From assembly GCA_024403695.1 (NCBI GenBank), contig JAKSRI010000003.1, positions 1 through 64,000 of the forward strand: a stretch of 64,000 nt of DNA, read 5' to 3'. Below, piece by piece: positions 44,683-53,050 of this stretch; the first letter of the stretch is position 1; each line of letters opens with the position of its first letter. Position numbers and translations under genes: made by a program. This DNA is from Saccharofermentans sp. Its GTDB lineage: Bacteria > Bacillota > Clostridia > Saccharofermentanales > Saccharofermentanaceae. The notes under the pieces were generated by a model that saw only the letters and a list, made by a program, of their open reading frames with translations, did no database searches and was not told where the DNA came from.

Positions 44683-45408
44683 ATGTCAGGTCATTCCAAG
44701 TGGAATAATATTAAGCGTAAGAAGGAAGCGTCAGATGCTGCAAAGGGCGCTATCTTTACAAAGATGGCAAAAGAAATCGCAGTTGCAGTTAAAGCTGGCG
44801 GTCCTGATCCAGAAGGAAACTCCAGACTTAAGGACGTTATTTCTAAGGCAAAAGCAGCTAATATGCCAAATGATAATATTAAGCGTGCTATTCAGAAGGC
44901 ATCTGGTGCAGGTTCCGGCGATGATTATGAGGAGATTACATATGAGGGTTATGCTCCTGGTGGAGTAGCTCTTATGGTTAAGACACTTACTAACAATCGT
45001 AACAGAACAGCTGCAGATGTTAGACACATCTTCTCCAAGTACGGTGGACAGATGGGTGTTGATGGTAGCGTTAGCTATTTGTTTGAAGACAAGGGTATCA
45101 TCGTTATTTCTAGAGAAGAATTTGATGATGAGGACCAGGTTATGGAAGATGCTCTCGAGTGTGGTGCTTCAGATTTCGTTCCAGATGACGAGTGTTATGA
45201 AGTAGAGACAGATCCTAGCGACTATTACGCTGTTAAGGATGCACTTGAGGCTAAGGGATATACATTTGAGGATTCCAGTTGCGGTCCTGTAGCTATTACT
45301 CCTACAGAGGTTACTGATCCAGCTATTATCGAGTCCATCGAGAAAATGATAGACATGCTCGAAGAGAACGAGGATGTTCAGGATTACTTCCTTACATGGG
45401 ATAACTAA
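44683..45408 (+). CDS. yebC: YebC/PmpR family protein
   Basis: A 241-residue protein with the fixed N-terminus SGHSKWNNIKRKKEASDAAKG, then MPNDNIKRAIQKA, YEGYAPGGVALMV, and TDNRNRT in the form LTNNRNRTAADVRHIFSKYGG. Members were first described as transcription regulators; some assist ribosomes at proline stretches. GGAGG lies before ATG 44683. It begins a co-oriented run with the three genes behind it (17 bases to the next). Confidence 0.96.
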   Translation: MSGHSKWNNIKRKKEASDAAKGAIFTKMAKEIAVAVKAGGPDPEGNSRLKDVISKAKAANMPNDNIKRAIQKASGAGSGDDYEEITYEGYAPGGVALMVKTLTNNRNRTAADVRHIFSKYGGQMGVDGSVSYLFEDKGIIVISREEFDDEDQVMEDALECGASDFVPDDECYEVETDPSDYYAVKDALEAKGYTFEDSSCGPVAITPTEVTDPAIIESIEKMIDMLEENEDVQDYFLTWDN

Positions 45409-45424
45409 TTAATAGGATTGATTT

Positions 45425-46459
45425 ATGCCATTGGAGAACGAGAAAAAGAATAGTCAGCCAACTAGAAGAGGTGTTCTTATTCCAGAACTTCGTTCTACTT
45501 TGAGAAAAATCGATTTTTCTCAGGAAGCTCGTATACACAGAGTATCTACTGAGAGAAGCGTTGAAGATATTTTATCTTCTGAAGCACTTACCAGGGAAGC
45601 TCTTTCCAAGATTGCTATTATTGCCTTCGTTGGACAATCTGGTACTGGTAAAAGTACAAGAGCAATCTCTGTAGCAAGAGCAAATGATATTGGATATATT
45701 ATCGATGATGGCTTGCTTATTAATGGAAGTCGCATTGTAGCGGGAACGTCTGCCAAGAAAGCTCCTACTAAGATGGAGTCTGTAAGGCAGGCGCTTTTTG
45801 TTGATCCAACACGTTCTTCTGTTATGAGAAGAGCATTAGTAGAATCTCAGCCTGCTGCGCTTATGATTCTTGGAACATCCGATTCTATGTTATCCAAGAT
45901 AACTACCAATCTATGGCTTAATCCACCTTCAATGCTTATTCGTATTGAAGATGTTTCAACCGAAGAGGAGCGTAGAAGTGCCCGTAATACTCGTATGACT
46001 GAGGGAATGCATACAATCCCAGTTCCTACTATGGAGATCAAGCACGAGTTCTCTGGATACTTCTCAGACCCTCTTAATAAATTGCGTCAACGCTTCGATT
46101 TTGAGCGTAATAGTGGAAACACACCATATGTAAGCGATGCTGAACGTACTATGGTACGTCCTACCTTCTCCTCTCTTGGATCTTATTCCATTTCAGAAGA
46201 AGCAATGCTTGATCTGATCAAGATTGTTTTGGAGGATATCCCTGGTGTTGGAGGCGTAGTAAACTATAAAACAGAGAACCGTACAATCGGTGCCGTATTT
46301 TCAATTGACCTTGCACTTCTTTATGGGTTTGATGCACAAGCCGTATTACTAGAAGCACAGCAAAAGATTGGTAGCGCCATAGAGGAATATACGTCCATTA
46401 CAATTGTCGCTGTAGATGTTAGAGCTATTAGACTTCTACATAATAAGGAGGCTATATGA
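45425..46459 (+). CDS. P-loop NTPase fused to an Asp23/Gls24-like domain
   Basis: A 344-residue protein in two parts. Residues about 60-200 hold a P-loop, IIAFVGQSGTGKSTRAI (GxSGTGKST), with a DDG motif behind it. Residues about 255-340 read as an Asp23/Gls24 (DUF322) domain: YSISEEAMLDLIKIVLEDIPGVGG, FSIDLALLYGFDAQAVLLEAQ, and SAIEEYTSITIVAVDVRAI. The Asp23 call is by eye but the spacing fits well. Asp23 proteins act at the cell envelope in Firmicutes; what an NTPase would do with it is not known to me. Start has only a weak AGGA. The end overlaps the next gene by 4 bases. Confidence 0.72.
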   Translation: MPLENEKKNSQPTRRGVLIPELRSTLRKIDFSQEARIHRVSTERSVEDILSSEALTREALSKIAIIAFVGQSGTGKSTRAISVARANDIGYIIDDGLLINGSRIVAGTSAKKAPTKMESVRQALFVDPTRSSVMRRALVESQPAALMILGTSDSMLSKITTNLWLNPPSMLIRIEDVSTEEERRSARNTRMTEGMHTIPVPTMEIKHEFSGYFSDPLNKLRQRFDFERNSGNTPYVSDAERTMVRPTFSSLGSYSISEEAMLDLIKIVLEDIPGVGGVVNYKTENRTIGAVFSIDLALLYGFDAQAVLLEAQQKIGSAIEEYTSITIVAVDVRAIRLLHNKEAI

Positions 46460-47217
46460 TCGAAAAAATTTATACAATTCCAGTAAATGAGTCTTATGAG
46501 GCAGATTCCGATTGCCCACTTTGTTTGCTTGCCAAGAAAGCTGAGACTGATTATCTCGATTATTATCTTGGACCATCTCTTATGGAGCCAGATACGCGTA
46601 AGATTACTAACAAAACAGGTTTTTGTCCTAATCACATGGGTAAACTTAATAAAGCTGAAAAAAGTCGTCTAGGACTTGGCTTAATGCTTCATACACACTT
46701 AAAAGATTTCAATGAGGATATCAATAAAGAGATGAAAGCAGCTGCTCCAGGAAAAGCTTCACTTCTTAAGGGGCGTTCATCTGAGTATAAGGGTAAATTG
46801 AATGCACTTGCAGATAAAATTGATAAGAGAATTGCATCTTGTCCTATTTGCGAGAAAATTGATTATTCAATGGACAGATATACTGAAGTTATAATGTATT
46901 TGTTCTCTCATGATCCAGACTTTAGAACAAAATTCTCAAACGCTAAATCACATTGTTTACCACATACAAGCTTATTGCTTAGAACTGCTGCAAACAAACT
47001 ATCTCAGAACGATGCCGCTGATTTTGTAACACTACTTGCTGACAATAATGCATCTGCATTTTCTACATTAATTGACGATGTTGAGTGGTTTACACTTAAG
47101 TTTGACTACCGCAATAATGATAAACCATGGGGTAATAGTAAAAATGCTATCCAGCGTTCAATGAGATTCTTATCAGCTGACAGGAGTGAATTCGATGAAC
47201 AATCAAATAAAAAGTAA
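46456..47217 (+). CDS. Cysteine-rich protein, DUF6062-like
   Basis: A 253-residue soluble protein with paired Cys/His motifs: CPLCLLA (20-23), CPNH (about 57-60), CPIC (about 133-136) and CLPH (about 171-174). The two CPxC and two CxxH pairs suggest two zinc or cluster sites in duplicated halves. It resembles the clostridial DUF6062 group, recalled but not checked. ATG 46456 has AAGGAGG and overlaps the preceding stop (ATGA). It shares 23 bases with the next gene. Confidence 0.65.
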   Translation: MIEKIYTIPVNESYEADSDCPLCLLAKKAETDYLDYYLGPSLMEPDTRKITNKTGFCPNHMGKLNKAEKSRLGLGLMLHTHLKDFNEDINKEMKAAAPGKASLLKGRSSEYKGKLNALADKIDKRIASCPICEKIDYSMDRYTEVIMYLFSHDPDFRTKFSNAKSHCLPHTSLLLRTAANKLSQNDAADFVTLLADNNASAFSTLIDDVEWFTLKFDYRNNDKPWGNSKNAIQRSMRFLSADRSEFDEQSNKK

Positions 47218-47602
47218 TATCGAATTAGAGTACTTATCTGAAAAAGAATTAAATCCTAATAACAAAGGTCTAGTGGTACTTTTTAAACATGATTACTATT
47301 CGACGAATTCTCCTCATGGAAAGGAATTGTTATCCAATATTCTTTATTCTCTTAATTCTGATAGTATATCAATTGCAAAAGTAATGTTTATCGACAATGG
47401 TGTATCTCTTCTTGACGTTGATTCAATTTATAATTCCGATATTTCTTCATTATTAGAAAAAACACAAACTGCATTTGTTTGCTCAGAAAGTTTGGAAGAA
47501 TATAGAACAGAATTAATTGATAGAAATAATCTTATAGTTGCTGATGCTGAACTATTCTTCGAACAGTTATTTACATCAAAACCTGACATCATTATTGAAT
47601 AA
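47195..47602 (+). CDS. DsrE-like protein (YedF C-terminal-like)
   Basis: A 135-residue protein resembling the C-terminal half of YedF / DsrE-fold proteins: GLVVLFKHDYYSTNSPHGKELLSNILYSL, then VMFIDNGVSLL (the usual FlNsGV), and TAFVCSESLEEY where DsrE relatives have a CGTC-like site. Only one Cys is left. DsrE-fold proteins handle sulfur or selenium transfer; a role here is inferred. ATG 47195 follows AGGAG; the GTG 9 bases earlier is less likely. Confidence 0.6.
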   Translation: MNNQIKSNIELEYLSEKELNPNNKGLVVLFKHDYYSTNSPHGKELLSNILYSLNSDSISIAKVMFIDNGVSLLDVDSIYNSDISSLLEKTQTAFVCSESLEEYRTELIDRNNLIVADAELFFEQLFTSKPDIIIE

Positions 47603-47628
47603 TTTGTATTTATTATTTGCATATAAAA

Positions 47629-47652
47629 AAGCCTACTTCAAATGAAGTAGGC
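47629..47652. terminator. Bidirectional terminator between converging genes
   Basis: Perfect 10-bp stem GCCTACTTCA/TGAAGTAGGC (47631-47640, 47643-47652). The minus strand has a TTTTTT tail (for the PilX-like gene); the plus strand has TTTCATATTTATTT (for the DsrE-like gene). Confidence 0.9.
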
Positions 47653-47671
47653 TTTCATATTTATTTGTTCA

Positions 47672-49576
47672 TTAAACTGCTTCTGTATAGTACTGATAAT
47701 CAAAAATCTTAAAATCTGTGTACTTTTCCTGAGGCTTATCGCTAAGTCTGTCAGAACCAGGCTGTGGGCAATATGGAATTCTAATCTGACCTGTACCATT
47801 TACCTTTACAGACTGACATGTAAGACGTCCATAGAACATACATGTTTCTGCAGCCAATACGTAAAGTGTTCCGTCATCCTTTCCACCAGATGAGTTTGGA
47901 TAAAGTCCTACGAATGCATTCAATACCGCATTTCTGTTAGAATCCATATAGAGCTGAGAAAGACCATCAGTTCCGCCAGTACCCATACTGTAAATGAAAG
48001 CATGTGGAACTGCCTTAGGATCAATATTTGCATAACTTCTATAAAAGTCATATGCCTTTGATGGATCTGTTAACTCGGACTTGTAGCAGTTAGTACATAC
48101 GATACCTGCAAGACCATCTGTACCACGCTCACTAATAACGAACTGCTGGCCTGTGCAGATGATAAAAATAACATTATTAGAAGAACCCGCACCATTAATA
48201 ATCTTAAAGTAACCACTTTCAATTGTGAATTTACTTGTGATATAGAAGATATAGTCACCAGCACTCAAATCACATTCAATTACCGGATTTGTTTTACCTG
48301 CGCCCATTGTGCCATAGATTTTGTAAGTACCAGAAGCAAGCTTACTTTCACCACTTTTGGATAAAATTCCTGATGGCACTGTAGGATAAGACTGTGCAGC
48401 TGTAATATTCTTTGCCCAACCATACTCCTGAGCAATACCCTGATAAGAAAGGAGATCTCCACCCTTCTTACCAACCTCAGTCTTAGTATAGTTAATACCT
48501 AAGTGCTTAGTTGCACCCTTATACTGATCATCACCAACAACAACTGTTCCTACTGTTGAAGGAGCACTACCACCCAAAGTAGTATTTGAAGTCTTATAAA
48601 ACTTAAGATCTGCAGAATTGTTTGCGTGATTCTGATCCTTCTCGAATGTGATTGTCTGAGCAGACTCATCATAGAATACTACGTTACCCTTACCCTTGAA
48701 CCACTCACCGCAGTTAGGATAGTTACCAGCACCTACTGCATTACCAGCATTTGTGATTGACTTAGTATTTCCAACGAAGTATACATTACCATTGCTAAGT
48801 GTAACTGGGCTACCAGAAACCTTATTAAGCTCATAGGAAGAATCTTTACCCCAGAATACGAGATCACCAAAGAAGAATGAATCGATAGGTGTATAAGTAC
48901 CAGTTGAGATTACATCAGAATAATAATAGTTATTACCTGTATCTGAATATGCATTCTCTCTGAAACCTCTGAATACGAGAGTATTATCGTTAGCAGATGG
49001 TTTGCCCCATGTTCCCATATCTCCCCATCCAGAAGTACCACTACCCATAGTACCTGTTGCCATACCGATAGCTACGTGGTTAATGGAACCACCCTTAGAC
49101 ACGTTAAGCATATGAGCAAAGTTATGAGCTGGCTCTGTTGGCTCGTTATAGTCGAGAACCATCTTAATGCACTCAACCTGATCGCCAATTCTTGTCTTAA
49201 AATCAATAACCATTGTCTTATCGGCATTCTTTGTGAAATATGCAAATGTACAGTTAGTATCATCACTAGCAGACATACCAGGAACTGCCTCATTTACGAG
49301 TCTGATAGAAGATCCACCCAATCCTAACAACTGAGCATCAGTAATCTCCTGCATATACAAAGCCTGATAAAAAGACTCGGCAGCAGATGTTACTGTAAGT
49401 CGCGCCTGATTGTCTTCGGCTCTTGTGTACAAACGAGTTCTTGTCGCTGTTGTGAGCATAAGTGCTGAAGCAATGAAAATCAAAGCAATAGCGAGAATGA
49501 AAAGAATTGTAACAAGTACAACACCCTGCTTGCTCTTCTTTGTCTTACCATTAATCTCTTTTAATCTCTCAAGCAT
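47672..49576 (-). CDS. Large PilX-like pilus protein
   Basis: A 634-residue protein with an N-terminal pilin-like helix: KTKKSKQGVVLVTILFILAIALIF, lacking Glu5, as in PilX/GspK-type tip proteins. A helix with TRTRLYTRAEDNQARLTVTSAAESFYQAL follows. The large rest is beta-rich, Gly/Ser/Asn-rich, and may form a surface domain. It lies 4 kb from the pilus operon with its own promoter (49645-49673). ATG 49576 (AAAGG 11 bases upstream) is preferred; ATG 49612 and GTG 49621 are also open. Its role in pilus tip or adhesion is inferred. Confidence 0.75.
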   Translation of the reverse strand: MLERLKEINGKTKKSKQGVVLVTILFILAIALIFIASALMLTTATRTRLYTRAEDNQARLTVTSAAESFYQALYMQEITDAQLLGLGGSSIRLVNEAVPGMSASDDTNCTFAYFTKNADKTMVIDFKTRIGDQVECIKMVLDYNEPTEPAHNFAHMLNVSKGGSINHVAIGMATGTMGSGTSGWGDMGTWGKPSANDNTLVFRGFRENAYSDTGNNYYYSDVISTGTYTPIDSFFFGDLVFWGKDSSYELNKVSGSPVTLSNGNVYFVGNTKSITNAGNAVGAGNYPNCGEWFKGKGNVVFYDESAQTITFEKDQNHANNSADLKFYKTSNTTLGGSAPSTVGTVVVGDDQYKGATKHLGINYTKTEVGKKGGDLLSYQGIAQEYGWAKNITAAQSYPTVPSGILSKSGESKLASGTYKIYGTMGAGKTNPVIECDLSAGDYIFYITSKFTIESGYFKIINGAGSSNNVIFIICTGQQFVISERGTDGLAGIVCTNCYKSELTDPSKAYDFYRSYANIDPKAVPHAFIYSMGTGGTDGLSQLYMDSNRNAVLNAFVGLYPNSSGGKDDGTLYVLAAETCMFYGRLTCQSVKVNGTGQIRIPYCPQPGSDRLSDKPQEKYTDFKIFDYQYYTEAV

Positions 49577-49644
49577 ACTACTAAATGCCTTTCTTAATAA
49601 TAATATACGCATATTACGCACAAATACCTATTTAAGTTCACTTC

Positions 49645-49673
49645 ATTATATGACAGGTTCAGGTAAATTTCAA
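49645..49673 (-). promoter_or_regulatory. Promoter of the PilX-like gene
   Basis: Minus-strand TTGAAA (49668-49673), 17-bp spacer, TATAAT (49645-49650). Transcription would begin near 49638. It lies between the exonuclease stop (49726) and the PilX-like gene. Confidence 0.75.
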
Positions 49674-49725
49674 GAAATCTTTATGACTTTTATCATAAAA
49701 GCTCCATTTTTTATTCACATTTCTT

Positions 49726-50730
49726 TCACTTTTCTGTCTTAGCCTGCTCATCTTGCTCTTGTTTCTCAGGTTTTGGAGCCCCGGAAACCCCGTATTTATG
49801 GTACTCTTCACGTTTTGAGGCTATAAGGAAATAGTCTGTCTGTGTAGCGAACCTTAGTACGGAAGCTGCATAATAATTCTTATTTTTATTCTTCTTAACC
49901 CTTGTTCTAGCGAAGAATTCGCCATGTTCATCACAAGATAACAGGCCATAATAGGACTTTCTAATACGGAAAATGTCTATTTTCTCCTGAAATGTTTTGC
50001 CACAAATTGGACACATTTCGTAAAAACCCTTAACTTGATCATAGGCAACATTTGCATCTTTAGCTTCAACACCTACACAGGTGTACTCACGCTTAATATC
50101 AGGATCAATAGAGGAACTAGAAATTACACTTAAAACCTCCGCGGCTTTGTTGTGCTCAAAAATCTTACAAAAAATCTCTCCTGTGTATCTGGCATCTGCT
50201 ACTGCACTATGAAAGGTATCGTCCTTAACAATTTGATAGTAGTCAACTGCGAACTCTACACTACGCTGATTACCCTTCTCACCTGCAAAAAGAGAAAATA
50301 TAGGCTGAACATCAAGGAAGAAACACTTTAACTTATAATCAAGATTAAAAAATTTCAAATTCATCTTGAGCATATCAGGATCCGAATTTCCCCAACCAAC
50401 TAAGATAAAGTCATCTCCGCAAAATTCTCTGAATGCCTTATATGACTGCTCCAGACTCTCGCCTGTTCTTAGGTCAGCATTAGTTTTATGAGTTACCTTC
50501 TTAACATGATAATGAATCTTAGTGTATTTCTCAGGCTTAACGTTACATGAGAACTCACCTTTATATATTAATGCACCATTAGAATATTCATATTTAACAG
50601 CGCCAATCTCGATAATTTCTCCACTTAACTGAGAAACTTCAAATGGATATGTTTTTCCAGGAAATGGCTGATTCCATTCCATGTCAAATACAACGAAGAT
50701 AGAACCATCAGTTATCTTCCTGCTTAACAT
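49726..50730 (-). CDS. DEDDh 3'-5' exonuclease with C-terminal zinc-ribbon-like region
   Basis: A 334-residue protein. The exonuclease domain (about 10-195) shows VVFDMEWNQ (first D and E), EIGAVKYEY, a middle NSDPDML, and the last motif HSAVADARYTG (H and D), giving the DEDDh set of DnaQ/KapD proteins. The last third holds CPICGKTF and a later CDEHGEF, probably a zinc knuckle. The substrate (DNA or RNA) is unknown. ATG 50730 follows GGGAGG; it overlaps the YfhO-like gene by 23 bases. Confidence 0.87.
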   Translation of the reverse strand: MLSRKITDGSIFVVFDMEWNQPFPGKTYPFEVSQLSGEIIEIGAVKYEYSNGALIYKGEFSCNVKPEKYTKIHYHVKKVTHKTNADLRTGESLEQSYKAFREFCGDDFILVGWGNSDPDMLKMNLKFFNLDYKLKCFFLDVQPIFSLFAGEKGNQRSVEFAVDYYQIVKDDTFHSAVADARYTGEIFCKIFEHNKAAEVLSVISSSSIDPDIKREYTCVGVEAKDANVAYDQVKGFYEMCPICGKTFQEKIDIFRIRKSYYGLLSCDEHGEFFARTRVKKNKNKNYYAASVLRFATQTDYFLIASKREEYHKYGVSGAPKPEKQEQDEQAKTEK

Positions 50731-53050
50731 CAACCATTCCTCCCTTTTTATTTTCCATATTTCTAAATCTCTTTACATATATATATAACAATATAAATAC
50801 AAAGGAGATCACCGTAACACCAGTCACTGTCAGTCCAGTAATAATATCATAAACTGGAACAGATATGGTTATTGCATTTATATCCTCAGGATTATCTATT
50901 GTTATTCCAAGTTTGCCAGCCAGATTAAATGTAGTCAGCTCGCGCCCAGAATTAGTGCGTGCAATATATTTGGAATCATAATCTAAGGAAGTAATAACAG
51001 ATTTTGTTCCAGGATATCTCATAAGAGATATATCACTAAGATCAAGTTTATAGTTATCCATATTTCTAATATTTGCTGCAAACTTGCCTGCGGAATACTC
51101 ATCGTACAACCAAACAGAGAATTCGGAAGTAACATCTCCAGTAAATGTCTTAAGATTCAAATTGAAATTAGGAGCAATTGGATTAATTTCCGCCATGAAC
51201 CTAGAATTATAACTATTATTAAATACCGTTTCTCCATACAGCTCACTAAGGCTCTGAAGTGACTCAAATCCTGAATATACAAAATATCTTCTTGATAAGT
51301 CTGTATTCTGCATGCGAATAGTAATTGTAGTATCAAGCCCGGCAGAAGAAGGAACGAACATACCCTCTCCCAAGTCTGTGACACCATTCGAGAACACACA
51401 TGGTGTCTGAACTTTCACAAAGATTGGATCCAGAAGAGCTGCCTTAGAAGTCATGTTAATAACCTCAGGAATTGGCGCCTTATCCATAAGTGGAACAATA
51501 TCAGATGAGAGAAAAATATATTCACTATTTGATGTGGAATCAAAAATAGGAAGTGTGTTTTCCTTGGTGGTATAAATTTCCTGGTAAGTAGTGCTTTTAC
51601 CAATACTATTAGAAAGGAACTTATCCTTAAAATCTGACGGACCTATAACATAAACAGCATTGATAAAGATACCCACTAACAAGAGTGATGTTATTATGCT
51701 TTCGAGCGGATGCGCAGGATGTGTTGCCATGAAGTTGAAACTTATAGTTAACGCGATAACTGCTACAAAAGAAAACACCATAGAGAACGTGCTTGGTGCC
51801 ACCTCAGTGCAAATCGCCTTGTGAACGAAAAGTGTTCCCAAAAGCAAACCACAGCCGAGGAAGATGTCACGTGGTGTCAGGGTGGTGATATTTCGTAGAG
51901 AAATAGAAGAGTACAAAAGCATTAATCCAGCAAATACAACGAGTCTGGAATAGATAACAATCTCACTTGTGCCGAAGATGCTCATAATCTCATCGGCTAC
52001 TGACCATGAGATAGATACGTACAAAATAAGGAAAGACATTAATGAGGTTAATTTAAGAATAAAAGGAACTCTCTCATTAATAATCAAAAGAACAAATAAG
52101 AATAGGACTGTGATTGAAAGGCTTACCTGTGGAATACCATTAACACTTGCTGTAGTAAGAATTCGTCCATCAAACAAAGTTCCAACCACATCAAATGCCT
52201 GATAACGCACAACATTATTCTCAAATACATCAGCAATATTAATTACACTATTTGAATCATATATAGCAGGAATTAAAACCGCTGCACTAAGGCACCATCC
52301 AATAATAGTAAGTCCAAGCATCTTAAGGTAAACACCACGTCTTTTGCCTGGAACTACAACGGTAGATACCACAACAATTGATGCGAAAAGCACCAGTATC
52401 ACGCCAGATAATACGCCATTAATTCCACCAAGCCCCAAAGCTGCCACAGCAACCACAAGAAGAGCACTCTGCTTCAAAGACTTACGACGTGCAAAGGAAT
52501 CAATCGCAGATAATACAAGTGGCGCAACGATGGCGAGATTAATTACCTGTGGATTAGCAGTTCCAACAAGAACTGGACCTGACAAAGCGTATGCTGTGGA
52601 CATAAAGAAAGAGAATGTATTTTTTATGCCAATATGTTTACGAACAAAATAACATGCTGTTGCTCCAGCAAGTCCTACTCTAATAAATAACACTCTAGTA
52701 AAAGCTCTAACTGTTCCCTTACCAATAAGAGTAAGAAAAAGGAAAAAGGGATCCAAATGATATGCCAGTAAAGCACGAATACCGTGAATCTTCGCAATCT
52801 TATCAGAACCTGTAATCATGCCTCTAATAAGCTGTGAATCACCTGCCTCATTTACACTACCATTAAGAATAGTTCCATTAAAATCAGAATATCTCTGCGT
52901 GAAAACCCTGACAGCCTCATCTTCAATTGTAGAAGAATAAAGATACTTCAACACAACTCCCAATATCAAAATTGGAAGGAAAAATGCCATCAGTATATAA
53001 ACACTGTCGATGAGCAGCTGTTTATTATTCTTTATCCTGAGCTGGCTCAT
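50708..53050 (-). CDS. Degenerate YfhO-family membrane protein
   Basis: A 780-residue polytopic protein, about 13 membrane segments followed by an outer beta-rich domain and a last helix. The general YfhO layout is kept (AYALSGPVLVG, transmembrane spacing, C-terminal outer domain), but the first outer loop lacks the DLYHQY and GLG features of the neighbour. YfhO proteins are GT-C-type glycosyltransferases that add sugars to lipoteichoic acid; this one may be a non-catalytic partner. ATG 53050 with AAGGTGA; 26-base overlap with the upstream YfhO gene. Confidence 0.72.
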   Translation of the reverse strand: MSQLRIKNNKQLLIDSVYILMAFFLPILILGVVLKYLYSSTIEDEAVRVFTQRYSDFNGTILNGSVNEAGDSQLIRGMITGSDKIAKIHGIRALLAYHLDPFFLFLTLIGKGTVRAFTRVLFIRVGLAGATACYFVRKHIGIKNTFSFFMSTAYALSGPVLVGTANPQVINLAIVAPLVLSAIDSFARRKSLKQSALLVVAVAALGLGGINGVLSGVILVLFASIVVVSTVVVPGKRRGVYLKMLGLTIIGWCLSAAVLIPAIYDSNSVINIADVFENNVVRYQAFDVVGTLFDGRILTTASVNGIPQVSLSITVLFLFVLLIINERVPFILKLTSLMSFLILYVSISWSVADEIMSIFGTSEIVIYSRLVVFAGLMLLYSSISLRNITTLTPRDIFLGCGLLLGTLFVHKAICTEVAPSTFSMVFSFVAVIALTISFNFMATHPAHPLESIITSLLLVGIFINAVYVIGPSDFKDKFLSNSIGKSTTYQEIYTTKENTLPIFDSTSNSEYIFLSSDIVPLMDKAPIPEVINMTSKAALLDPIFVKVQTPCVFSNGVTDLGEGMFVPSSAGLDTTITIRMQNTDLSRRYFVYSGFESLQSLSELYGETVFNNSYNSRFMAEINPIAPNFNLNLKTFTGDVTSEFSVWLYDEYSAGKFAANIRNMDNYKLDLSDISLMRYPGTKSVITSLDYDSKYIARTNSGRELTTFNLAGKLGITIDNPEDINAITISVPVYDIITGLTVTGVTVISFVFILLYIYVKRFRNMENKKGGMVDVKQEDN

